From positions 1 through 10,093 of the forward strand of contig JACQZD010000118.1 of the NCBI GenBank assembly GCA_016207865.1: 10,093 bases of DNA, read 5' to 3'. The notes beneath the pieces are model-generated. The model saw only the letters and a program-made list of their open reading frames with translations, was not told where the DNA came from and did no database searches. The stretch's first letter is position 1, and each line of letters opens with the position of its first letter. Below are positions 1 through 5,695 of the stretch, piece after piece. A program made the translations under genes and the position numbers. The DNA comes from Nitrospirota bacterium (GTDB taxonomy: Bacteria; Nitrospirota; Thermodesulfovibrionia; UBA6902; DSMQ01).

Positions 1-154
1 AAAGTCAAATAAGATCTAAGTAGTGGTAGGCGAACTTTGCTGCTATTTATTTACTACAATTCTCACATTACCACCCATAACTGAATGGTTACTTAAAATA
101 AAATTTAGTATTTTTTATATTTAAAGATACAGATTGAAAATGACTTTTTGCTAT

Positions 155-213
155 GTCATTCTGGCTTGTCCAGAATCTCTCTTCAAAAAGGATTCCCGAC
201 AAGCGGGAATGAC
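155..213. repeat. Dispersed intergenic inverted-repeat element, copy 1
   Basis: The element opens with GTCATTCTGGCTTGTC and closes with GACAAGCGGGAATGAC. The 23-base arms (155-177 and 191-213) are imperfect reverse complements around a 13-base spacer. A near-identical left arm occurs at 8308-8330, and a related short hairpin at 2973-2996. Such GTCATTCC/GGAATGAC elements are common between genes in several environmental bacterial genomes. A role is not evident; transcription termination or mobility as a small non-autonomous repeat are possibilities. Confidence 0.7.
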
Positions 214-237
214 AACGAAAAACGATAAGTTACACCC

Positions 238-252
238 CGAAGCGGAGCTTCG
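238..252. repeat. Small perfect hairpin
   Basis: CGAAGC-GGA-GCTTCG forms a 6-bp stem with a 3-base loop. It has no T-tract, so it is not a classical terminator. It lies about 55 bases upstream of the propeller gene and may be part of a dispersed repeat or of that gene's leader. Confidence 0.4.
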
Positions 253-308
253 AGGAATTCTCTGACTACAATTTGATATAAAAATATGACTGCTTAAAGG
301 AGGGTGCT

Positions 309-1892
309 ATGAGTTTTGGCAAAAGGAGCTTGCTCTTAAAATTTATCGTATTGCTGTGCTGTATTTTATTATCCGGTGTCAGCGCACATGCCTCAGGCTG
401 GCTTATTACTACTCTGGACTCTGACGGGAGCACGGGCAGGGATACGTCAATAGCCGTTGATTCAAACAATGCGGTGCACATCAGTTATTATGATGGAACA
501 AACGGAGACCTTAAATATGTTACAAATGCCTTCGGGAACTGGAGCTTTACAACCGTTGATGCCGAAGGCGATACAGGCCGTATGACATCAATAGCTGTTG
601 ATTCCAACAATAAAATACATATCAGCTATTATGACAATACCAATCATACCCTTAAATACGCTGTGAACGCCGGGGGTGTGTGGATTACAACCACAGTGGA
701 TGCTTCCGGCAATGCGTATTCGTTTAATGCAATTGCCCTTGATTCAAATAATATGGCGCATATAAGTTACTGGGACGGTATCAACCGGGACCTGAGATAT
801 GCCACAAATGCCGGAGGAAGCTGGGTTACAACAGTCGTAGACTCTGAAGGCGACGTCGGCAGTTCCTGCGACATAGCAGTTGATTTCAACGGCAAGGCGC
901 ATATCAGCTACCGCGACAGCTATAGTTCCATCCTCAAATATGCCACAAATGCCGGAGGAAGCTGGGCGATTTCAATTATTGACCCTTCTGATTTTACCGG
1001 CTGGTATTCTTCCATAGCCGCAGATTCAAATAACAAGATACATATAAGCTACTATGATGATTGGAATTCCATCCTCAAATATGCCACAAATGCCGGAGGG
1101 GGCTGGGTTACTGCAACCGTTGACTCTGACGGCTATGTGGGCTGGTATACCTCCATAGCAGTGGATTCCGGTGACAATGCGCATATCAGCTACTTTGACT
1201 GGGGCAATTCCTACCTTAAGTATGCGACAAATGCATCAGGAAGCTGGATTGCTTCCATTGTGGATTCCGATGGTTTCGTAGGCGGGTATACCGCCATAGA
1301 TTTGGATGCCGGGGATAATATACATATCAGCTACTATGACTGGATTAACTCTGCCCTTAAATACGCGACAAACGCCTCTCAGGAAATTGACAGCGACAAT
1401 GACGGCTATGCCGCGGATGTTGATTGCGATGACACTGATCCCTCAATTAATCCCGGAGCGGCAGAGATAATTAACGATGGAACAGACAACGACTGCAATC
1501 CGGCAACGCCCGTAAGTTTGGTTTCAGGAAACGGCTTCAACTATCCAACGCCGTTATTCAGAGCGAGCCTGTCCGTAAATGTAAATGCGGCATTTCTTGA
1601 AACAGGCTATCTCAAATATTACTACACCCGAACAAGGGTTTATTTTACAAGTGCATCAATCTCCGGCATCACTGCATCAGGAGGCACTGCGGCAGTCACC
1701 GGCTTAGGCACAGTATCAAAGGTAACAAACGGCGTGACAGAAACTATTTCAGGGTGCACTTTTACTGCAACAATAACTGATGGAAGCACTGATGCCGTGG
1801 GGCTGGAAATACGCAGACCGGACGGAACGCTTTACTACGGTGCGGCTTCCCATGGCATAGCCGGCGGGAATTATAATGTAACAGGACAGTGA
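309..1892 (+). CDS. Secreted seven-repeat (probable beta-propeller) protein with MopE-like motif
   Basis: This 527-residue exported protein has no function I recognise. Residues 1-29 form a signal peptide (KR, hydrophobic run, SAHA). Residues 32-360 are exactly seven repeats of 47 residues with no indels (DNA 402-1388, 7 x 141 bp). The consensus is roughly VDS-G--G--TSIAVDSNN--HISYYD---..LKYATNAGGSW. Seven units of this size and beta pattern suggest a seven-bladed propeller. Residues 361-397 (D-x-D-x-D-G-Y, VDCDD, NDGTDNDC) match the putative metal-binding motif named after MopE, which also resembles calcium-binding Asp-rich loops. The C-terminal 130 residues are Ser/Thr/Gly-rich and predicted beta, resembling a C-terminal domain of other secreted proteins. 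The start is supported by AAAGGAGG 5 bases upstream. The next gene starts 26 bases after the stop, so the two are probably co-transcribed. Confidence 0.85.
   Translation: MSFGKRSLLLKFIVLLCCILLSGVSAHASGWLITTLDSDGSTGRDTSIAVDSNNAVHISYYDGTNGDLKYVTNAFGNWSFTTVDAEGDTGRMTSIAVDSNNKIHISYYDNTNHTLKYAVNAGGVWITTTVDASGNAYSFNAIALDSNNMAHISYWDGINRDLRYATNAGGSWVTTVVDSEGDVGSSCDIAVDFNGKAHISYRDSYSSILKYATNAGGSWAISIIDPSDFTGWYSSIAADSNNKIHISYYDDWNSILKYATNAGGGWVTATVDSDGYVGWYTSIAVDSGDNAHISYFDWGNSYLKYATNASGSWIASIVDSDGFVGGYTAIDLDAGDNIHISYYDWINSALKYATNASQEIDSDNDGYAADVDCDDTDPSINPGAAEIINDGTDNDCNPATPVSLVSGNGFNYPTPLFRASLSVNVNAAFLETGYLKYYYTRTRVYFTSASISGITASGGTAAVTGLGTVSKVTNGVTETISGCTFTATITDGSTDAVGLEIRRPDGTLYYGAASHGIAGGNYNVTGQ
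402..1388 (+). repeat. Seven in-frame 141-bp coding repeats
   Basis: Seven consecutive 47-codon units encode residues 32-360 of the propeller protein. Units are diverged overall, but units 4 and 5 share a perfect 33-bp stretch (926-958 and 1067-1099, exactly 141 bp apart). This indicates recent duplication or gene conversion between neighbouring blades. The unbroken 141-bp register argues for strong structural constraint. Confidence 0.85.
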
Positions 1893-1918
1893 TTAAGGGA
1901 AATAAAAGGAGGAAAAAT

Positions 1919-2494
1919 ATGAAGGTCATAGCCTTTAACGGAAGCGCCCGCAAGGACGGAAACACCGCAATCCTCGTAAGGCATGTGTTTAAAGAGCTTA
2001 ATAAAAAGGGGATTAAGACCGAGATGGTGCAATTGTCAGGCAAAAAAATCAGGGGATGTATTGCCTGCTATAAATGCTGGAAAAATAAAGACCGGCGATG
2101 CGCGGTTAAAAATGACATTGTAAATGAATGTATAAAGAACATGCTTGAGGCAGACGGCATTATCCTGGCCTCGCCTACATATTTTGCCGATGTCTCAACA
2201 GAATTAAAGGCGCTCATAGACCGCGCCGGCATGGTCTCAAGGGCCAACGGGGATATGTTCAGGCGTAAAGCAGGCGCGGCAGTAGTTGCCGAGCGCAGAG
2301 GCGGCGCAATACATGTCTTTGACACAATCAACCATTTTTTTCTTATCGGCCAGATGATTGTCCCGGGTTCAATCTACTGGAACATGGGCGTCGGCCGTGA
2401 AAAGGGCGAGGTTGAAAAAGATGAGGAAGGGCTTAAGACCATGCAGGTGCTCGGCGAAAACATGGCATGGCTGATGAAGAAGATAGGGAAATAG
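1919..2494 (+). CDS. NAD(P)H-dependent FMN reductase / iron-sulfur flavoprotein family
   Basis: A 191-residue cytoplasmic redox protein of the flavodoxin-like fold (FMN-reductase family). The N-terminal MKVIAFNGSARKDGNT contains the FMN phosphate-binding loop (GSxRxxGNT, residues 8-16), and SPTYFADVS (85-93) is the second conserved flavin-contacting loop. Cysteines 47, 50, 53 and 61 form C-x2-C-x2-C-x7-C. This fits the compact motif that binds a [4Fe-4S] cluster in iron-sulfur flavoproteins such as archaeal Isf, so electron transfer through FMN plus an Fe-S cluster is likely. Partner and substrate are unknown. I chose the ATG at 1919 because GGAGG lies 6 bases upstream. An in-frame GTG at 1889 would overlap the preceding stop and adds a non-conserved lysine-rich extension. 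The stop is TAG. Confidence 0.85.
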   Translation: MKVIAFNGSARKDGNTAILVRHVFKELNKKGIKTEMVQLSGKKIRGCIACYKCWKNKDRRCAVKNDIVNECIKNMLEADGIILASPTYFADVSTELKALIDRAGMVSRANGDMFRRKAGAAVVAERRGGAIHVFDTINHFFLIGQMIVPGSIYWNMGVGREKGEVEKDEEGLKTMQVLGENMAWLMKKIGK

Positions 2495-2532
2495 AAACAA
2501 CGGAAATGCGTCCTGACTTTTTAGATTAGACG

Positions 2533-2571
2533 CCCATCAGTGAACATCTTTCCAAGATGTTCACTGATGGG
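2533..2571. repeat. Perfect 18-bp hairpin with 3-base loop
   Basis: CCCATCAGTGAACATCTT, loop TCC, then the exact reverse complement. Two more pairs (one G-U) extend the stem. It lies 38 bases after the flavoprotein stop but is not followed by a T-tract, so it is not a standard intrinsic terminator. The perfect arms suggest a recently acquired repeat or palindromic element, although termination or mRNA 3'-end protection is possible. Confidence 0.75.
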
Positions 2572-2628
2572 TGCAGTCATTACAATTTAACGAAGTATCT
2601 TACATATCTGCCTGAATCGTATAGTATC

Positions 2629-2658
2629 TTGACTTTTTATACGATAGCATCGTATATC
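2629..2658 (+). promoter_or_regulatory. Possible promoter overlapped by an operator-like palindrome
   Basis: A -35 box TTGACT (2629-2634) and a -10 box TATATC (2653-2658) are 18 bases apart. A perfect palindrome, TATACGAT-AGC-ATCGTATA (2638-2656), fills the spacer and overlaps the -10. A third half-site, ATCGTATA, lies just upstream at 2616-2623. The arrangement is that of a repressible promoter. No regulator gene is nearby and the downstream ORF is doubtful, so this is inference from layout. Confidence 0.4.
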
Positions 2659-2673
2659 TTGTTTCATAGTGTC

Positions 2674-2811
2674 ATGCCTGAAAAACAAAAAAAACTCTTT
2701 GACAGTTTTACGGCTAAGAAAAAAATAATTATCAAAGACATTGATGAGTTGGAACGTATAGCTCCCAAGCCCGCCGTAAAACAAAAGAAATATCCGATTG
2801 CTAAAAGTTAA
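2674..2811 (+). CDS. Doubtful 45-residue hypothetical protein
   Basis: A short, Lys-rich ORF (11 Lys plus 1 Arg) starting MPEKQKKLFDSF and ending YPIAKS. I do not recognise it. The reading frame continues upstream to 2557 inside the hairpin, but the upstream part looks non-coding. The ATG at 2674 has no Shine-Dalgarno sequence and would lie only about 10 bases from the transcript start predicted by the promoter at 2629-2658, so it would need near-leaderless translation. The stop ends two bases before the convergent tRNA gene. It may be real, the remnant of a longer gene, or chance. Confidence 0.25.
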   Translation: MPEKQKKLFDSFTAKKKIIIKDIDELERIAPKPAVKQKKYPIAKS

Positions 2812-2812
2812 G

Positions 2813-2886
2813 TGGCGGTGGCTGGACTCGAACCAGCGACACTACGGATATGAGCCGTATGCTCTAACCGACTGAGCTACACCGCC
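2813..2886 (-). tRNA. tRNA with CAT anticodon (elongator Met, or Ile2)
   Basis: The full cloverleaf is visible on the minus strand. The acceptor stem GGCGGTG/CACCGCC is perfect. The D arm is GCTC...GAGC and the anticodon stem TACGG/CCGTA with loop CTCATAT (anticodon at 2850-2852). The T arm is GCTGG-TTCGAGT-CCAGC and the discriminator base is A. Length is 74 nt, and the 3' CCA is not encoded. A paired G1-C72 and no GGG/CCC run in the anticodon stem argue against initiator tRNA. An Ile2 tRNA whose C34 is modified to lysidine cannot be excluded by eye. Confidence 0.93.
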
Positions 2887-2912
2887 GGATTTGGAGAGAT
2901 AAAAAAAGAGGT

Positions 2913-2941
2913 CTTAAACACTAACAAAATAAGCGCTTCAA
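2913..2941 (-). promoter_or_regulatory. Possible tRNA promoter
   Basis: On the minus strand TTGAAG (2936-2941) and TTTAAG (2913-2918) are 17 bases apart, each matching four of six consensus positions, and end 26 bases upstream of the tRNA. An overlapping TTGACT (2942-2947) is an alternative -35 box. Support is position and moderate consensus only; read-through from the upstream operon is also possible. Confidence 0.35.
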
Positions 2942-2972
2942 AGTCAAATTGAAGGCTCTTCTTAAAAACCCT

Positions 2973-2996
2973 GGATTCCCGCTTTCGCGAAAATGA
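2973..2996. repeat. Degenerate dispersed-repeat hairpin
   Basis: GGATTCCCGCTTTCGCGAAAATGAC-type sequence. Read on the minus strand it folds as TTTTCGC-GAAA-GCGGGAA, with two G-T pairs and a GAAA tetraloop. It belongs to the same GTCATT.../...GGAATCC class as the elements at 155-213 and 8308-8403. It lies between the GGDEF-EAL gene and the tRNA, and a TTTTT follows it on the minus strand, so it may help end the long operon transcript. Confidence 0.5.
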
Positions 2997-3020
2997 CGAC
3001 TTTTTATGGAGGGCCCTGTT

Positions 3021-5150
3021 TTACAAGCTCTTATTCCCTTCTTTTTCCCACGGATTATTTTTAAGAAGCTGTTCAAATTCATCTGGAGGCAGGGGCCTGC
3101 TGAAGAAGTATCCCTGTACATCATCGCACAGGCCTGAGCGCAGGAATTGCAACTGCTCCTCTGTCTCAACTCCCTCTGCGATTACCTTTAATTTAAGGAT
3201 ATGCGCCATGGCAATAATGGCGTTGACAATAGCCGCATCACTTTGGTTAATAGTAACTCCCATCATAAAACTGCGGTCAATTTTCAGCATATCAATGGGG
3301 AAGGCCTTTAGATAGCTTAATGATGAATACCCTGTGCCGAAATCATCAATGGCGATTTGAATGCCCATGTCATAAATTTTGTTCAGTATGCGGACCGTAC
3401 GGCCGACGTCTTTCATAATAGTGCTTTCAGTTATTTCAATCTCAAGCGATGCCGGGCTGAGCCCTGTGTTGTTCAGGGCCAAGGCAATCATTTCAACCAG
3501 GTTCTGCTGCTGGAACTGCCTTGCTGAAAGATTAACGCCTACACGGAGATGAGGAAGCCCCGAGTCCTGCCATGTCTTATTCTGCTTGCAGGTCTTCCAG
3601 AGTATCTGCTCGCCAATCGGAATGATGAGACCTGTCTCCTCCGCAAGAGGGATAAACTGCGCCGGCGGGACCAAACCGAACTCAGGATGCTGCCACCGGA
3701 CCAGCGCCTCCATGCCTGTAATCCGGCCAGTTTTTATATTAACGCGGGGCTGATAGTGCATGAAAAACTCGTCTTTTTTAATCGCCTTTCTCATGCTGTT
3801 TTCCACTGTCAGACGCTCAAATACCGAGGCGTTCATGGAAGATGTGAAAAACTGATAATTGTTTCTGCCGTGCTCTTTCGCCGTGTACATCGCGATATCC
3901 GCATTTTTAATAAGGGTTTCAGCGTTATCGCCGTCTGTTGGGAACATGCTGATACCGGCGCTTGCGGAGATAAAAAGTTCATGGACGCCCACCCTGAATC
4001 GTTCTGTCAGCGTATCCAGCACCTTCTGCGCCACTCTGGCGGCGTCGCGGACATGGTTGACGCCCGGAAGAAGTATGGTAAATTCATCGCCTCCATGGCG
4101 TGAAATGGTAAATTCATCAGTTACATCATGTGAAATGGTGTCTGACTGACGGAGTGATTTTAACAGCCTGTCAGCCACCGCCTTGAGCAACAGGTCTCCT
4201 GTCGGATGCCCCAGCGTGTCATTGATGTTCTTAAACCGGTCCAGGTCAAGGAACATCACGGCCAGTTTCTTATTAGAGCGCTGGGACTGAAATATAACCT
4301 GCGACAGCCTGTCAGTAAACAGCACCCGGTTAGGCAGTCCTGTAAGGGAATCGTAATAAACCATATGTTTTATGGTATCTTCCGCCTGCCTGCGCACTGT
4401 GAATTCCTGCAGGAGCTGTTCATAAGAGCGTTTGATTTCCGCATCCCTTGCCTGTATCTGTTCAAGCATTTCGTTGAATCCGCCGGATAAGTCCCCGATT
4501 TCATCCTGCCTTTTAATCGGCGACCTCAATGTGTAGTTTTTGGTTGTAGATATGGTTTTCATGAGCTGTATAATGCTCATCATTGGTTTTGTTATGCTTT
4601 GCAGAAGCGTTGACATCAAAAGGAAGGCGATAAAAATAGATACTGCCATTAAGACAAATACAGCCCCTGTATTCCATGCTATCCCTTTATAAAGTTTGTC
4701 CAAATCACATTGTATAAAAACAGTGCCTATTACCTCCCTGTCAAGGACGATGCTCTGAAACAGGGTTAAATGCTCTGCTCCAAAATCATGGCTGTCTTCC
4801 TGAATCTCTGGAGCTGGAGAATCTCCCTTAATGTCTTTCCTCTTGTATTTGGCAAAGACACTGCCGTCTTTAGCATAAATCAGGGCATAATCAATGTCCG
4901 GGACGGATTTCAGGGCTGAGAGTGTTTCCTCCGCGGCTTTCTGGTCATTGAAAGTCAGTGCGGCAGTGGAATTGTTTCCAATGATCTTTGCCTGAGCAGT
5001 AAGATTTTCCACCAGTGAAGACCTGTACGACATAATCTCCCCGGCAATCAGTACAATGCCTGTCAGAAGCAGTGCAACCCCAGTCGTCAGCAGGCTGATA
5101 GATATAAGCTGCTGCTTCAGCGGGATGTCTTTAAATGGTTTTATTTTCAA
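3021..5150 (-). CDS. Membrane CHASE8-like/HAMP/GGDEF/EAL c-di-GMP protein with GGDEF insertion
   Basis: A 709-residue inner-membrane signalling protein that makes and/or degrades cyclic di-GMP. Two membrane segments (about 15-37 and 159-183) flank a periplasmic domain of the CHASE8 type (NNSTAALTFND...; YAKDGSVFAKY) like that of YfiN. HAMP (about 184-236), GGDEF (about 261-435) and EAL (about 445-700) follow. The GGDEF motif is intact at 353-357, as is FLDLDRFKNIND (300-311). However, the I-site RQSD (334-337) lies 15 residues before GGDEF instead of the usual 5, because of a 10-residue duplication. The EAL domain keeps EAL (481-483), EITES, DDFGTG (602-607) and EGVET, so phosphodiesterase activity is likely. 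The TTG start is supported by AAGGGGAG just upstream and by the TTGA overlap with the yfiR stop, which implies translational coupling. YfiR is the expected periplasmic repressor. Confidence 0.92.
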   Translation of the reverse strand: MKIKPFKDIPLKQQLISISLLTTGVALLLTGIVLIAGEIMSYRSSLVENLTAQAKIIGNNSTAALTFNDQKAAEETLSALKSVPDIDYALIYAKDGSVFAKYKRKDIKGDSPAPEIQEDSHDFGAEHLTLFQSIVLDREVIGTVFIQCDLDKLYKGIAWNTGAVFVLMAVSIFIAFLLMSTLLQSITKPMMSIIQLMKTISTTKNYTLRSPIKRQDEIGDLSGGFNEMLEQIQARDAEIKRSYEQLLQEFTVRRQAEDTIKHMVYYDSLTGLPNRVLFTDRLSQVIFQSQRSNKKLAVMFLDLDRFKNINDTLGHPTGDLLLKAVADRLLKSLRQSDTISHDVTDEFTISRHGGDEFTILLPGVNHVRDAARVAQKVLDTLTERFRVGVHELFISASAGISMFPTDGDNAETLIKNADIAMYTAKEHGRNNYQFFTSSMNASVFERLTVENSMRKAIKKDEFFMHYQPRVNIKTGRITGMEALVRWQHPEFGLVPPAQFIPLAEETGLIIPIGEQILWKTCKQNKTWQDSGLPHLRVGVNLSARQFQQQNLVEMIALALNNTGLSPASLEIEITESTIMKDVGRTVRILNKIYDMGIQIAIDDFGTGYSSLSYLKAFPIDMLKIDRSFMMGVTINQSDAAIVNAIIAMAHILKLKVIAEGVETEEQLQFLRSGLCDDVQGYFFSRPLPPDEFEQLLKNNPWEKEGNKSL
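4075..4134 (-). repeat. 30-bp imperfect tandem duplication inside the GGDEF coding region
   Basis: Units 4075-4104 and 4105-4134 match at 23 of 30 positions. The first 14 plus-strand bases (ATGGTAAATTCATC) and the last 5 (GTGAA) are identical. All seven differences fall in the middle, over the codons that read R-H-G-G in the functional copy and H-D-V-T in the extra one. At protein level SHDVTDEFTI (340-349) precedes SRHGGDEFTI (350-359). Removing ten residues restores exact canonical spacing from RxxD to GGDEF. Confidence 0.9.
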
Positions 5151-5683
5151 TTGCTCCCCTTGACTATTCTCCCGAGTTTCAGGAGTTTTGAACTGATTTT
5201 CAAGCCTGCGTCTTCCGCCGCCTTCGGATTAATCTCAAACCGTACTTTTTCATCCTCAATGAAAAAATTGATTACTACCCCCTGATGGGCAAATCCATTT
5301 GTATCACCAACAGTCAGGATGCTTAAATTTTCAACGGCATCCAGTATCTGGGGCAGGTGCTCTTTTTCCGAGGCGCTGATAAAAATAATCTGGCAGGGTT
5401 TTAACTGCTGAGGATATTTAATCCGTTTAACGACTACTTTTTTGTCTCTTACAAGTTTGTCGTTGATTGAATCAAGCGCAGGTCCGAAGGGGTCTTCTCC
5501 ATAAACACATAAATTCATAGATGCGCCTGCATCTGCCGGCCACTCAATAAATTTGGCAAAGTTATAGATAAACGCCGCCTTGTCTTCATACTAGGCAGGC
5601 CTTGCATACTGCGCATGTGCGTGCAGGGCGGTGATTAATATAGCCAGCAATAATAAAAATAAATATCTTATGCAGTTTTTCAT
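5147..5683 (-). pseudogene. YfiR-family periplasmic protein interrupted by an in-frame TAG
   Basis: The YfiR family (DUF4154) comprises small periplasmic proteins that repress YfiN-type diguanylate cyclases through their periplasmic domain. From the ATG at 5681-5683 the frame reads a signal peptide of about 25 residues (MKNCIRYLFLLLLAIL...HAHA), then codon 31 is TAG (5591-5593). The same frame then continues with YEDKAAFIYNFAKFIEWP and all family landmarks through FISASEKEHLP, LTVGDTNGFA, INFF...VRFEIN and LKISSKLLKLGRIV to the TGA at 5147. A CAG or GAG codon changed to TAG would explain it. Without readthrough, only an internal start (for example ATG at 5516-5518, 123 residues) could give a protein, and it would lack export. 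It lies 12 bases after the truncated receptor and overlaps the GGDEF-EAL start. Confidence 0.85.
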
Positions 5684-5695
5684 TGATAAATACGT

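Larger units (their letters stand above)
1..308. other. Non-coding leader region
   Basis: No credible ORF is visible on either strand. The first 130 bases are AT-rich and without recognisable structure. The rest holds the dispersed inverted-repeat element at 155-213, a small hairpin at 238-252, and the ribosome binding site of the next gene (AAAGGAGG, 296-303). A TATAAA at 277-282 could be a -10 box for that gene, but no good -35 box lies 16-18 bases upstream, so I do not call a promoter. Confidence 0.6.

Noticed and set aside
2508..2533. GCGTC...GACGC inverted repeat after the flavoprotein gene
   Set aside because: It is only five pairs with a 16-base loop and overlaps the much stronger 18-bp hairpin.
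2813..2886. tRNA as an integration site for a mobile element
   Set aside because: I saw no second copy of the tRNA 3' end and no integrase in the window.
3549..4103. 184-codon open frame on the plus strand
   Set aside because: It is antisense to the conserved GGDEF-EAL gene, has no ribosome binding site, and its translation is rich in Arg, Cys and His, typical of a shadow frame.
4075..4139. Thirty-base direct repeats resembling a CRISPR fragment
   Set aside because: There are only two adjacent units plus five bases, with no spacers, and they lie in frame inside a conserved GGDEF coding sequence.
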